From the NCBI RefSeq assembly GCF_002073975.1, contig NZ_CP020384.1:2418001-2482000 (forward strand): DNA of 64,000 nucleotides. Direction: 5' to 3'. The DNA is from Rhodovulum sp. MB263 (GTDB lineage Bacteria; Pseudomonadota; Alphaproteobacteria; Rhodobacterales; Rhodobacteraceae). The translations under genes and the position numbers were made by a program. The notes under the pieces were generated by a model that made no database searches, was not told where the DNA came from, and saw nothing but the letters and a program-made list of their open reading frames with translations. Position 1 is the stretch's first letter; every line of letters begins with the position of its first letter. Positions 1 to 8,331 of this stretch are shown here, in pieces.

Positions 1-179
1 AAGACGTGCGACTTGTCTCCAGACCCCGGTTCACTCCGACCTTCGTGCTGCTGCGCGACGGGGTTGAGATCGGCCGTCTCGAAGGGTACCCGGGCGAGGA
101 TTTCTTCTGGGGCCTGATCGGCGCCCTGTTGCAACGACAGCCCGAATGGGCGCAGACGGACGAGGGAGAAGGGGGATGA
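1..179 (+). CDS. soxS: SoxS-like thioredoxin-fold protein, C-terminal fragment
   Basis: This is the 3' end of a gene that begins before the window; the readable frame runs from base 3 to the TGA at 177-179 (58 residues). It contains a thioredoxin-type cis-proline segment (FTPTFVLL), then a short strand pair and a final amphipathic helix (GRLEGYPGEDFFWGLI). The N-terminal CxxC is outside the window. In sox clusters a periplasmic thioredoxin, SoxS, sits directly before the ArsR regulator and keeps the thiosulfate-oxidising SoxYZ carrier reduced. The neighbours here (ArsR repressor, YeeE/YedE permease) fit that. Another small thioredoxin-like protein is possible because most of the gene is missing. 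Confidence 0.6.
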   Translation, partial: DVRLVSRPRFTPTFVLLRDGVEIGRLEGYPGEDFFWGLIGALLQRQPEWAQTDEGEGG

Positions 180-266
180 GCATCCGGCAGGCCAGGGCGC
201 GACGCGCGACAGGCAGCGCCGCAACCGAGGAGAAGACGGGGCGTTGCTGACGCGCCCCGGGAACGT

Positions 267-656
267 ATGGCCACAGATATTGCCCAGACCCAGACCGACG
301 GTTCTCCGTCGATGGATGAAATGCAGGCCCGGGACATGCTCCGGCATGCCGAGAGCGCCTCGAGCTTTCTAAAGGCGCTGTCGCATGAGGGACGGCTGAT
401 GATCCTGTGTCATCTCTCGACCGGCGAGAAATCGGTGACAGAGCTCGAGATGCTTTTGTCCTCGCGTCAGGCCGCGGTCAGCCAGCAGCTGGCCCGGCTG
501 CGGCTCGAGGGGCTGGTCTCCTACCGGCGCGAGGGCAAGGCGATCTATTATTCGCTGGCCGACGAGAAGGCCCGCCGTCTGCTTGAACTGATGCATGACA
601 TGTTCTGCAATGCCACGGCGCCGGCGCAAGCCTCGGCCGCGCGCCCGGGGGACTAG
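267..656 (+). CDS. soxR: ArsR-family persulfide/thiosulfate-responsive repressor (SoxR/SqrR type)
   Basis: 129-residue winged-helix regulator. Residues about 30-105 form the ArsR HTH domain (KALSHEGRLMIL, then SSRQAAVSQQLARLRLEGLV as recognition helix and wing). Two cysteines, Cys48 and Cys114, lie 66 residues apart. This is the spacing of the redox pair Cys41/Cys107 of Rhodobacter SqrR and BigR, which form a polysulfide bridge in the presence of sulfane sulfur and release DNA. The role as repressor of sulfur-oxidation genes is inferred from family and context. It lies between the SoxS-like gene and the sulfur permease. An internal ATG at 312 would remove 15 poorly conserved residues and cannot be excluded. 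Confidence 0.8.
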   Translation: MATDIAQTQTDGSPSMDEMQARDMLRHAESASSFLKALSHEGRLMILCHLSTGEKSVTELEMLLSSRQAAVSQQLARLRLEGLVSYRREGKAIYYSLADEKARRLLELMHDMFCNATAPAQASAARPGD

Positions 657-725
657 AGCGGCGACGGGAGGAGGCGACCGAAAGGAGGCGGCGCCCGCGA
701 ACGGCACCGCCGGAGGGGGAGACGG

Positions 726-1772
726 ATGGAGACGATACCGCCAGGGGCCATTGCCGCGCTGATCGGCCTCGTGACCGGCTGCGTGCTGGGGCTGGCCGCC
801 CGGCTGGGCGATTTCTGCACGCTCGGCGCGATCGAGACCGCGATCTGGGGCGCCGATCAGCGGCGGCTCAGGATGTGGGGGGTGATCCTCGGGGTCGCCA
901 TCGCCACCACCGCGCTGCTGGCGGCGGCAGGCCAGATCGATACCGGCGCCACGATCTATCACACGATCCGCTGGAACCCGGCTGCCAGCATTCTGGGCGG
1001 GCTGACCTTCGGCTATGGCATGGCGCTTGCCGGCAATTGCGGCTTCGGCGCGCTGGCGCGTTTCGGCGGCGGCGATCTGCGCTCGCTGGTCATCGTCGTC
1101 GTGATCTCGATCTTCGGCTTCGTCACCCTGTCGGGCCCGCTGGCGCCCCTGCGCGATCTGGCCTTCCCGCAACAGCCCTCGGACGGGCCGCAAAGCCTTG
1201 CGCTGACGGGGGCGGCCCTGACCGGGCTGCCACCGCTGGCGCTGGCGCTGGGGCTGGCGGCGCTGGCGCTGGGCTGGGGCCTCTGGCACCGGCCGCTCCG
1301 GGCCGAGCCGCACCGCATCGGCTGGGCGGTCGCGGCCGGGCTGGCGGTGAGTGCCGCGCTCTGGGGGACATCGGCGCTGCATGAGGCCACGCTGGGCGCA
1401 GTCGATGTCGAGGGCCACACCTTCACCGCCCCGCTCGGCCGGACGCTGATGTGGATGATGACCTCCTCGGCGGGCGGGCTCTCCTTCTCGGTGGGCTCGG
1501 TGCTGGGGGTGCTGGGCGGCGCCTGGCTCGGCTCGCGGCGGCGCCGGTCGTTCCGCTGGGAAGCCTGCGAGGACCCGCGCGAGCTGGGCCGGCAGGTCGG
1601 CGGGGCCGCGCTGATGGGGATCGGCGGCGTTCTCGCGCTTGGCTGCACCATCGGTCAGGGGCTGACCGCCTTCGCCACGCTGGCCTGGTCGGCGCCGGTG
1701 ACGCTGGCCGCCATCGCCGCGGGCGCGATCTTCGGGCTGCGCCAGTTGATCGCCGGGTACCAGCCCGATTGA
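726..1772 (+). CDS. YeeE/YedE-family sulfur (thiosulfate) permease, SoxT/TsuA-like
   Basis: 348-residue integral membrane protein with about nine hydrophobic segments. It carries the three short cysteine motifs of the YeeE/YedE family: GDFC (Cys31), GNCGFG (Cys105) and GCTIGQG (Cys307). In TsuA such cysteines line the route by which thiosulfate is relayed through the inner membrane. A strong ribosome site (GGAGGGGGAGA) precedes the ATG. Its position behind a SoxS/SoxR-like pair matches soxSRT-type loci, in which the permease supports thiosulfate oxidation. The exact substrate (thiosulfate or another sulfur species) is not shown by sequence. The next gene starts inside its stop codon, so the two are probably co-translated. 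Confidence 0.8.
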   Translation: METIPPGAIAALIGLVTGCVLGLAARLGDFCTLGAIETAIWGADQRRLRMWGVILGVAIATTALLAAAGQIDTGATIYHTIRWNPAASILGGLTFGYGMALAGNCGFGALARFGGGDLRSLVIVVVISIFGFVTLSGPLAPLRDLAFPQQPSDGPQSLALTGAALTGLPPLALALGLAALALGWGLWHRPLRAEPHRIGWAVAAGLAVSAALWGTSALHEATLGAVDVEGHTFTAPLGRTLMWMMTSSAGGLSFSVGSVLGVLGGAWLGSRRRRSFRWEACEDPRELGRQVGGAALMGIGGVLALGCTIGQGLTAFATLAWSAPVTLAAIAAGAIFGLRQLIAGYQPD

Positions 1773-2500
1773 GCGAGGCCCGCCGCAGCCCGGGCCGGAT
1801 CGTCGCCCTCGACCTTGCCCGGAGCGCCGCGCTTCTCGGCATGGTCGTCTTCCATTTCAGCTACGATCTCGAGCTGTTCGGCCATCTGCCGCCGGGCACC
1901 GTCGTCACCGGCGGCTTCCGGCTGCTGTCGGTCGGCGTGGCCTCGGCCTTCCTGGCCCTGGCCGGGGTCAGCCTGCATCTGGCCCATGGCCGGGGGCTGC
2001 GCCCGCGCGCCTTCCTGCGCCGCCTGCTGCGCATCCTGGCTGCGGCCGCGCTGGTGAGCCTCGGCACCTGGGCGGTCTTTCCGGCCTCCTTCGTCTATTT
2101 CGGCATCCTGCATGCCATTGCCGCCGCAAGCCTGCTGGGGCTCTTGCTGGTCAGGCTGCCGCCGCTCGTTCCGGCCGCATTCGCGCTCGGCATGCTCTCG
2201 ATGCCCCGCCCCGGCCCCCTGCCCGACCGCGGCTGGCTCGACTGGACCGGGCTGACCGCGACCCCGCGCCCGAGCGTCGATTTCGAGCCGCTCTTTCCCT
2301 GGGCCGCCGCATTCCTGGCCGGGATGGCGCTGGCCGGGTTTGCAGGCCGGGCCGGGCTCTGGCACCGGCTGTCCGGCCCGCCCGGGCGGCTGAGCGCCCT
2401 GCTGGCCTGGCCCGGACGGCACAGTCTCGCCATCTATCTGCTGCATCAGCCGGTGCTGATCGCGCTGCTCTGGGCCGCGACCCGCTTCGCGCCATTCTGA
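1769..2500 (+). CDS. DUF1624 (heparan-alpha-glucosaminide acetyltransferase-like) membrane protein
   Basis: 243-residue membrane protein read from a TTG at 1769 that overlaps the TGA of the permease (TTGA), the usual sign of translational coupling; no ATG lies near the N-terminus of the domain. It begins with the DUF1624 signature: a polar stretch, then RIVALDLARSAALLGMVVFH, with Asp and His in or near the first membrane segment. Further hydrophobic segments follow up to a C-terminal HSLAIYLLHQPVLIALLW, typical of membrane acyltransferases. Family members are annotated as putative acetyltransferases; the acceptor is unknown. No catalytic role in sulfur metabolism is implied beyond the overlap with the upstream gene. 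Confidence 0.75.
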   Translation: MSEARRSPGRIVALDLARSAALLGMVVFHFSYDLELFGHLPPGTVVTGGFRLLSVGVASAFLALAGVSLHLAHGRGLRPRAFLRRLLRILAAAALVSLGTWAVFPASFVYFGILHAIAAASLLGLLLVRLPPLVPAAFALGMLSMPRPGPLPDRGWLDWTGLTATPRPSVDFEPLFPWAAAFLAGMALAGFAGRAGLWHRLSGPPGRLSALLAWPGRHSLAIYLLHQPVLIALLWAATRFAPF

Positions 2501-2553
2501 ACCGGACCCCGAACAGGGCATACCCCGCCCGCCAAGGGCGATGACAAAGAAAA

Positions 2554-2580
2554 GGCCCCCTTCCGCAATGGAGGGGGGCC
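2554..2580 (-). terminator. Intrinsic terminator of the nrdJ transcription unit
   Basis: An 11-bp GC-rich stem (GGCCCCCTTCC pairing with GGAGGGGGGCC, one G-U pair) encloses a 5-nt loop. On the minus strand it is followed by TTTTCTTTG. It lies about 95 bases past the stop of the small gene downstream of nrdJ and 54 bases past the end of the convergent DUF1624 gene. Confidence 0.85.
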
Positions 2581-2675
2581 GAGGCGCGCCGGTCAGGCTC
2601 TGTCCTTACCGCTCGACACGTCTGGCTTTGCCTGGTCCTTCCCGGCGATAAGGGCGGGCGCACCCGCCCCCGGTC

Positions 2676-2921
2676 TCAATGCATGCTGCGCGCTCCGGTG
2701 CTTTTCAGCGTCACCGTGGTGCTGGCGCCTGCCATCCGGATATCGGTCACGTCGAGCCCGCGCGCCCGGTGCGCGCCGTCCAGCACCTCGATCGAGCGAC
2801 CGACGAAGGTGGCGTCGATCAGCCGCTTGAGCGCATCGCCCGCCAGCTGCGCCTCGATCCCGCCGGGGATGCGACGCAGCCTGGCATTGGCGACGATCTG
2901 GCTTCCGATGATCAGTTGCAA
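2676..2921 (-). CDS. Small conserved-looking protein downstream of nrdJ
   Basis: 81-residue soluble protein that I do not recognise. The frame opens with TTG (TTG CAA CTG) preceded by an AAGGGAAAG stretch; no ATG is available upstream in frame. The protein has alternating short hydrophobic strands and polar turns (IIGSQIVANARLRRIPGG, VGRSIEVLDGA, STTVTLKSTGA) and no cysteine, signal peptide or membrane segment. It lies 81 bases after nrdJ on the same strand and before a strong terminator, so it probably shares the nrdJ transcript. A role linked to the reductase is only a guess from position. Coding status rests on the shared operon, the ribosome site and the terminator beyond it. Confidence 0.55.
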   Translation of the reverse strand: MQLIIGSQIVANARLRRIPGGIEAQLAGDALKRLIDATFVGRSIEVLDGAHRARGLDVTDIRMAGASTTVTLKSTGARSMH

Positions 2922-3002
2922 CGGTCTTTCCCTTCGCAGATGGTCCCGGTCTCAGCCGGTGCCTTAGATATCGTTCCGCCCCGGCGCCCGGGACTGCCGG
3001 TC

Positions 3003-6000
3003 TCAGCTGCAGCCGCTGGTCGCGCCACAGGTATTGCACTTCATGCAGGTGCCGTTCCGCACCAGCGTGTAGTTGCCGCAATCGCCGCAGGGATCGCCCT
3101 CATAGCCCTGCATCCTGGCCTTGACCCGGGCATCCATCGGTACCGTGCCAGAGACGATGGCGGTGGCAGAGGACACCGTCGGCACAGCGGCTGCGGCATT
3201 GCCGGGCACGGCCGCGGCCGGCGCGGCGGCCCCGGCCAGGGCGACCGCATTCATGCCGCCCTGCAGGACCACCAGCTCCTGCGGCAGGCGCTTGCGCAGA
3301 TAGCCGGTCGAGCTGATCTGGCGGAGCACCTCGAGCGATTTCGAGGCGGCACTTTCCGAGACCGGCGTGACATTGGCCTTGCCCTCTTCATGGCCATGGC
3401 CGAGCTCCTCGAAGGCCGCGCCCTTCGGCTTGACATGGGCCAGATCGGTCCGGTCGAGATAGCTGACCGCCAGTTCGCGGAAGATGTAATCGAGGATCGA
3501 GGTCGCGTTCTTGATCGAGTCATTGCCCTGCACGATGCCCGCGGGCTCGAACCGGGTGAAGGTGAAGGCCTCGACGAATTCCTCGAGCGGCACGCCATAT
3601 TGCAGCCCCACGGACACCGCGATGGCGAAATTGTTCATCATCGCCCGGAAGCCCGCGCCTTCCTTGTGCATGTCGATGAAGATCTCGCCCAGCGTCCCGT
3701 CCTGATATTCGCCGGTGCGCAGATAGACCTTGTGGCCGCCGATGATCGCCTTCTGGGTATAGCCCTTGCGCCGGGTCGGCAGCTTCTCGCGGTTGCTGCG
3801 GACGATTTCCTTGACCACCACCTTCTCGACGATCTTCTCGGCCAGGACCTGCGCCTTCTCGGCCGGTGTGCCGGTCTCGAGGATCTCCTCGGCCTCCTCG
3901 TCATCCTCGACCAGCGCGGCTGCCAGCGGCTGGCTGAGCTTCGAGCCGTCGCGGTAAAGCGCATTGGCCTTCACCCCCAGCGACCAGGACAGCTCATAGG
4001 CCGAGAGGCAATCCTCGATGGTCGCGTCATTGGGCATGTTGATCGTCTTCGAGATCGCGCCCGAGATGAAGCTTTGCGCGGCCGCCATCATCCTGATGTG
4101 GCTGTCGACGCTGAGGAAGCGCTTGCCCTTCTTGCCGCAGGGATTGGCGCAATCGAAGACCGGGTAATGCTCGGGCTTGAGATGCGGCGCGCCTTCCAGC
4201 GTCATCGTCCCGCAGACATGGTCGTTGGCGGCCTCGATCTCGGCGCGCGAGAAGCCCAGATGGCGCAGAAGCTCGAAGCCCGGATCGGCCATCTTCGAGG
4301 CCGGAATGCCCAGAACCCTGGTGCAGAACTCCTCGCCCAGCGTCCACTGGTTGAAGACGAAGCGGATGTCGAAGGCCGAGGGCAGCGCCGCCTCGATCTT
4401 GTCGATCTCGGCCTGGCCGAAGCCATGGCCGATCAGCGAGGTGTGGTTGATGCCGGGGCAGTTGCCGAGCGTGCCATGGCCCACCGCATGGCCGATGATC
4501 TCCTCGATCTGGGCCGGGCCATAGCCCAGCACCTCGAGCGCGGCCGGAACCGAGCGGTTGATGATCTTGAAATAACCGCCGCCCGCAAGCTTCTTGAACT
4601 TGACCAGCGCGAAATCGGGCTCGATGCCGGTGGTGTCGCAATCCATCACCAGCCCGATGGTGCCGGTGGGCGCGATCACCGAGACCTGCGCATTGCGGAA
4701 GCCGTGTTTCTCGCCCAGCACCAGCGCCTCGTCCCAGGCCGAGATCGCCATCTCGACCAGGCCTTCATCGGGGCAGTTGGCATGATCGAGCGGCACCGGC
4801 GGCACCGCGAGCCCGTCATAGCCCACAGCCTTGCCCCAGGCCGCGTTGCGGTGGTTGCGGATTACCCGCAGCATCGCCTCGGCATTGCGCTCATGCCCCG
4901 GGAAGGCGCCCAGCTCGCCCGCGATCTCGGCCGAGGTGGCATAGGCGATGCCGGTCAGGATCGCGCTCAGCGCGCCGCAGAGCGCACGGCCCTCGTCGCT
5001 GTCATAGCCGAGCCCCATATTCATCAAGAGCCCGCCGATATTGGCATAGCCAAGACCCAGCGTGCGGAAGTCATAGGAGAGCTGCGCGATTTCCTTCGAC
5101 GGGAACTGCGCCATCATCACCGAGATTTCCAGCGTCAGCGTCCAGAGCCGGGTGGCATGGACATAATCCTCGGCCAGGAAGGCGCCGTCATTCCAGAAGG
5201 CCAGCAGGTTCATCGAGGCCAGATTGCAGGCCGTATCGTCGAGGAACATGTATTCCGAGCAGGGATTCGAGGCGCGGATCTCGCCATCGGCCGGGCAGGT
5301 ATGCCAGGCGTTGATGGTGTCGTGGAACTGGATGCCCGGATCGGCGCAGGACCAGGCGGCATGGCCGACCTGGGCCCAGAGCTCGCGCGCCTTGACGGTC
5401 TTGGCGACCTTGCCGTCGGTGCGGCGCACCAGCTCCCAGTCGGCATCGGCCTTCACCGCCTTCAGGAAGGCGTCGGTGACCCGGACCGAGTTGTTCGAGT
5501 TCTGCCCCGAGACGGTGGCATAGGCCTCGCTGTCCCAGTCGGTGTCATAGGCTGGGAATTCGATCGCGTCATAACCCTGCCGCGCATAGTCGAGCACGCG
5601 CTTGACATAGCCTTCCGGGATCAGCGCCTTCTTGGCGGCACGGATCGCGGCCTTCAGCCCGGCATTGACCTTCGGATCATAGGCATCCTCCGGCTTGCCG
5701 TCCCAGGCGCGGATCGCCTCGAACAGCGCGTTCAGATGGCGCTCATGGGTCTTAGAACCGGCAACGAGGCTCGCGACCTTCTGTTCCTCGATGACCTTCC
5801 AGTTGATGAAGGATTCGATATCGGGGTGATCCATGTCGCAGATCACCATCTTGGCCGCGCGCCGCGTGGTGCCGCCCGACTTGATCGCGCCCGCCGCGCG
5901 GTCGCCGATCCTCAGGAATCCCATCAGCCCCGAGGACTTGCCGCCGCCCGACAGCGACTCGCCCTCGGCGCGGAGCGACGAGAAGTTGGTGCCGGTGCCC

Positions 6001-6686
6001 GAGCCATACTTGAACAGCCGCGCCTCGCGGACCCAGAGGTCCATGATGCCGCCCTCATTGACCAGATCGTCCCTGATCGACTGGATGAAACAGGCATGGG
6101 GCTGCGGGTGTTCATAGGCCGAGGTCGATTTGGTCAGCTCGCCCGACCTGTAATCGACATAGTAATGCCCCTGCCCCGGCCCGTCGATTCCATAGGCCCA
6201 GTGCAGACCGGTATTGAACCATTGCGGGCTGTTCGGCGCGGCCATCTGGCTGGCCAGCATGAAGCGCATCTCGTCGTAATAGGCCCGGGCGTCCTCTTCG
6301 GCGCTGAAATAGCCGCCCTTCCAGCCCCAATAGGTCCAGGCCCCGGCCATCCGGTCGAAGACCTGCCGCGCCGAGGTCTCACCGCCGAAGCGCTCGGCCT
6401 CGGGCAGGGCCTCGAGCGCCCCGGTATCGGGCACCGAGCGCCACAGGAATTCCGGCACGCCCTCTTCGGGGAGCTTCGCCAGCCGGGCCGGCACGCCCGC
6501 CTTGCGGAAATATTTCTGCGCGATCACGTCGCTCGCGACCTGGCTCCAGCCGGCGGGCACTTCGACTTCCTCGAGCCGAAACACCACCTTGCCATCGGGA
6601 TTGCGAATCTCCGAGGTCGTCATCGTGAAATCGAGCGCTCCGTAAGCGCCGGTCTCTTCGGTGGTGAATTTCCGTTCGATCTTCAT
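3003..6686 (-). CDS. nrdJ: Vitamin B12-dependent ribonucleotide reductase (class II, NrdJ)
   Basis: 1227-residue adenosylcobalamin-dependent reductase that makes deoxyribonucleotides in the cytoplasm with or without oxygen. Visible signatures are [12 protein letters not shown] and [10 protein letters not shown] in the N-terminal half, the [11 protein letters not shown] active-site segment near residue 475, and a cysteine-rich tail ([24 protein letters not shown]) of the kind that passes electrons from thioredoxin. Length fits the large alphaproteobacterial NrdJ form. The ATG at 6686 (MKIERKF) follows AAGGACGGGG; the frame is open 39 codons further upstream but without family-like sequence. 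Upstream lie a candidate NrdR box and DnaA-box-like 9-mers. I saw no cobalamin riboswitch. Confidence 0.97.
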   Translation of the reverse strand: MKIERKFTTEETGAYGALDFTMTTSEIRNPDGKVVFRLEEVEVPAGWSQVASDVIAQKYFRKAGVPARLAKLPEEGVPEFLWRSVPDTGALEALPEAERFGGETSARQVFDRMAGAWTYWGWKGGYFSAEEDARAYYDEMRFMLASQMAAPNSPQWFNTGLHWAYGIDGPGQGHYYVDYRSGELTKSTSAYEHPQPHACFIQSIRDDLVNEGGIMDLWVREARLFKYGSGTGTNFSSLRAEGESLSGGGKSSGLMGFLRIGDRAAGAIKSGGTTRRAAKMVICDMDHPDIESFINWKVIEEQKVASLVAGSKTHERHLNALFEAIRAWDGKPEDAYDPKVNAGLKAAIRAAKKALIPEGYVKRVLDYARQGYDAIEFPAYDTDWDSEAYATVSGQNSNNSVRVTDAFLKAVKADADWELVRRTDGKVAKTVKARELWAQVGHAAWSCADPGIQFHDTINAWHTCPADGEIRASNPCSEYMFLDDTACNLASMNLLAFWNDGAFLAEDYVHATRLWTLTLEISVMMAQFPSKEIAQLSYDFRTLGLGYANIGGLLMNMGLGYDSDEGRALCGALSAILTGIAYATSAEIAGELGAFPGHERNAEAMLRVIRNHRNAAWGKAVGYDGLAVPPVPLDHANCPDEGLVEMAISAWDEALVLGEKHGFRNAQVSVIAPTGTIGLVMDCDTTGIEPDFALVKFKKLAGGGYFKIINRSVPAALEVLGYGPAQIEEIIGHAVGHGTLGNCPGINHTSLIGHGFGQAEIDKIEAALPSAFDIRFVFNQWTLGEEFCTRVLGIPASKMADPGFELLRHLGFSRAEIEAANDHVCGTMTLEGAPHLKPEHYPVFDCANPCGKKGKRFLSVDSHIRMMAAAQSFISGAISKTINMPNDATIEDCLSAYELSWSLGVKANALYRDGSKLSQPLAAALVEDDEEAEEILETGTPAEKAQVLAEKIVEKVVVKEIVRSNREKLPTRRKGYTQKAIIGGHKVYLRTGEYQDGTLGEIFIDMHKEGAGFRAMMNNFAIAVSVGLQYGVPLEEFVEAFTFTRFEPAGIVQGNDSIKNATSILDYIFRELAVSYLDRTDLAHVKPKGAAFEELGHGHEEGKANVTPVSESAASKSLEVLRQISSTGYLRKRLPQELVVLQGGMNAVALAGAAAPAAAVPGNAAAAVPTVSSATAIVSGTVPMDARVKARMQGYEGDPCGDCGNYTLVRNGTCMKCNTCGATSGCS

Positions 6687-6873
6687 CGATCTGCCCCGTC
6701 CTTTTTCCCTGCGCCACGCATGACGCGGGCCCTGTTCGCTGACTTGCCTGCCGTCGGGCAAGGACAGCAGGTTCCCGGCCGCGCTCCCTCGGCCCGGTTG
6801 CACCCGCCTGCGCGGCTGCCTGAACTGCCTATGTCCTGTCCTGCCTCTGCGCTGTCACCGATCGTCGGTATCG

Positions 6874-6889
6874 CCACTAGATCTGGTGT
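6874..6889 (-). promoter_or_regulatory. Candidate NrdR box upstream of nrdJ
   Basis: On the minus strand the 16-mer ACACCAGATCTAGTGG is a near-perfect palindrome with central AGATCT and ACAC/GTGG ends. It resembles the 16-bp NrdR box (ACAC-type arms around an AT-rich centre). It lies 188 bases upstream of the nrdJ ATG. NrdR boxes normally come in pairs; I see no convincing second copy one to three helical turns away, which lowers confidence. Confidence 0.5.
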
Positions 6890-6984
6890 CGCTGCGCCAG
6901 GCCCATACAAATTGACGAATTTTTAAGGGAATGGTCAACGCGATTCTTGCGCCGAAGACCAAGTTTTTGGGGTTGACTGAGCAC

Positions 6985-7024
6985 CGGTCCACAACGGGTT
7001 GATTCATCCACAGCTTGTGGAAAA
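6985..7024. promoter_or_regulatory. Cluster of DnaA-box-like 9-mers upstream of nrdJ
   Basis: Two 9-mers differ from the DnaA box TTATCCACA by one base: TCATCCACA at 7004-7012, and TTTTCCACA on the minus strand at 7016-7024. A weaker CGGTCCACA lies at 6985-6993. The two better sites face each other and form the inverted repeat TCCACA-GCT-TGTGGA (7007-7021). The E. coli nrdAB promoter is known to bind DnaA; that this class II gene is similarly coupled to replication is an inference. Confidence 0.45.
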
Positions 7025-7025
7025 A

Positions 7026-7278
7026 CCGGGCACAGCCTGAAAAATCACGCGCACAGAGCGGATTACGCAAATGGTCCGAAAATGTTCCGGCCCCGGAGCA
7101 TGCCCCGCCCCCGGACCGCCGTCGAAAAGCAGAAACACCCCGGAGGGTTAACTAAGCCGGCCGGGTCCTCCCGGAGTTGTCCCGCCCCTTACCGGAGCGC
7201 TTCCCCGCGCCGCCCCGACGCCACAAGATGCGCCATGCGCCCCCCCCTGCATCTTGCGTCAGAGACGTTTTCCGACGC
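7026..7278. other. Non-coding stretch between the nrdJ upstream region and the YiiX-like gene
   Basis: About 250 bases with no supported gene. The only clear structure is an inverted repeat, CAAGATGC (7224-7231) and GCATCTTG (7249-7256), 22 bases past the stop of the minus-strand gene that ends at 7279. Its loop contains a C8 run. No T-tract follows on either strand, so it is not a standard terminator. Confidence 0.4.
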
Positions 7279-8031
7279 TCAGGGAAAGACCCGCTCCAGC
7301 ATCCCCGATCCGATCAGGCTGCCGGTCGTGACGATGGCATGCTGGCCAAGACTGTTGGCCCAGCAGGCCTCGAAGGACAGCTCGTAGCGGCAATATCTGT
7401 GATCTTCCAGACGCGCACGAAGCCCGCGGTCGAGATCGTCGGGATTGGCGGCAAGATCGCTCAGCCGGATCGGGGCGCCCAGCACGATACCGGCGTTTAG
7501 GGCGGCCTCATAGACCAGCTCGGCACTGTAGAACGCGCCGTCGCCCAGCATCAGCCCATCATCGGAGGGCGCCCCGTAAAACACGGTCAAGGCCGGTTGC
7601 GCCAGCGCCCCCGTGTTCATCTGCCCCGTTTCCATCTGTGCCGTGTTCATCTGTGCCGCGTTCATCTGCCCCGGCCGGGCCTGTTCCCGGCCCGCCTCGC
7701 GAACCCGATAGACCGCGTAATCCCGGGCCGAAAGCCCGTCGACATAGACGTAGAGCATCTCTTCGGTCACCCCCTCGGACGGATCGACATAGACCACCCG
7801 GGGACCGCCGCTGCTGGGCCGCAGGATACCGACCGATTCCCACCGAAGACCGAAGGCCCGTTTGATCACGCCGTCGCTCTCGTTGAGCCCGTCCCTGAAA
7901 ATCAGATCGCCGGGGCGCCAGTCCCAGGCCGCCTCGGCCATGAGCGCCGCATCGTCGGTTTCCTGCGCGAGGGCAAAGGGCGCCATCACCGCCGCCAGCC
8001 CCAGTGACAGGGGAAGAAGGACGCCGCGCAT
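7279..8031 (-). CDS. YiiX/YebB-like (permuted NlpC/P60, Peptidase_C92) protein lacking catalytic Cys and His
   Basis: 250 residues with an N-terminal signal peptide (MRGVLLPLSLGLAAVMAPFALAQ). The core resembles E. coli YiiX: WDWRPGDLIFRDG corresponds to the W-x-x-x-x-GD-I-I-F start, WESVGILR to the SHTGML segment, FYSAELVYEA to the YCSEVVW segment, and TTGSLIGSGML to the C-terminal VVSPQAVF segment. At the catalytic positions Ser66 stands where His is expected and Ser159 where Cys is expected, so hydrolase activity is unlikely. Residues 121-140 are four copies of a five-residue repeat (QMN-rich) absent from the family core. The ATG at 8031 begins the signal peptide. A binding or structural role in the envelope is possible. 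Confidence 0.65.
   Translation of the reverse strand: MRGVLLPLSLGLAAVMAPFALAQETDDAALMAEAAWDWRPGDLIFRDGLNESDGVIKRAFGLRWESVGILRPSSGGPRVVYVDPSEGVTEEMLYVYVDGLSARDYAVYRVREAGREQARPGQMNAAQMNTAQMETGQMNTGALAQPALTVFYGAPSDDGLMLGDGAFYSAELVYEAALNAGIVLGAPIRLSDLAANPDDLDRGLRARLEDHRYCRYELSFEACWANSLGQHAIVTTGSLIGSGMLERVFP
7612..7671 (-). repeat. 15-bp tandem repeat, four copies, in frame within the YiiX-like gene
   Basis: Four consecutive 15-mers of the form CG(T/C)(G/T)T(T/C)CATCTG(C/T)(C/G)C start at 7612, 7627, 7642 and 7657. They encode GQMNA, AQMNT, AQMET and GQMNT. Because the unit is a multiple of three, copy-number change would keep the frame. Confidence 0.9.
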
Positions 8032-8202
8032 GAGATCTGCTCCGTTATTGCCCGCGCCGATCATTCCGTCAGCCCGGGCCGAAGGCAAGCCGGCAAACCC
8101 GGGGCCGTGGCATGGCGGCGTCGCGCAACGCCTCTGCGCAGGCCCGAAGGAGCGGATATGACGGAAGAAGGGAAAGCGCCCGATGCGGGGCAAAGCCGGA
8201 TC

Positions 8203-8279
8203 TGGTCGGGGCGGCGGGATTCGAACCCACGACCTACGGCACCCAAAGCCGTCGCGCTACCAGGCTGCGCTACGCCCCG
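8203..8279 (-). tRNA. tRNA-Pro (anticodon UGG)
   Basis: 77 bases on the minus strand, including an encoded CCA end. The acceptor stem is CGGGGCG/CGCCCCG; the D arm contains GCGCAGCCTGGTAGCGC; the anticodon arm is ACGGC-TTTGGGT-GCCGT with TGG at positions 34-36; and the T arm holds GGTTCGAATCC. All four helices can be drawn without mismatch in the anticodon and acceptor stems. It lies between the signal-peptide protein gene and the DUF192 gene. Confidence 0.97.
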
Positions 8280-8331
8280 TCACGGCCTCCTTAGCGCCCG
8301 GACGGGGGCAAGGAAAGAGGCTTCGCGATCT

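Noticed and set aside
1451-2500. Possible fusion protein reading from inside the YeeE/YedE gene into the DUF1624 gene
   Set aside because: The first 100 codons are out of frame with the permease and low-complexity; a TTG at 1769 in the permease stop gives a proper DUF1624 start.
2679-6926. Very long open frame (over 1400 codons) on the plus strand opposite nrdJ
   Set aside because: It is antisense to a clearly conserved gene; composition is the Arg/Gly/Ala/His-rich pattern of a shadow frame and no motif is visible.
6687-6960. Cobalamin riboswitch before nrdJ
   Set aside because: I looked for the B12-box and the conserved core helices in the minus-strand leader and found neither.
7082-7500. 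Overlapping plus-strand frames between nrdJ and the YiiX-like gene
   Set aside because: No ribosome site, Pro/Arg-rich composition, and they run into antisense sequence of the YiiX-like gene.
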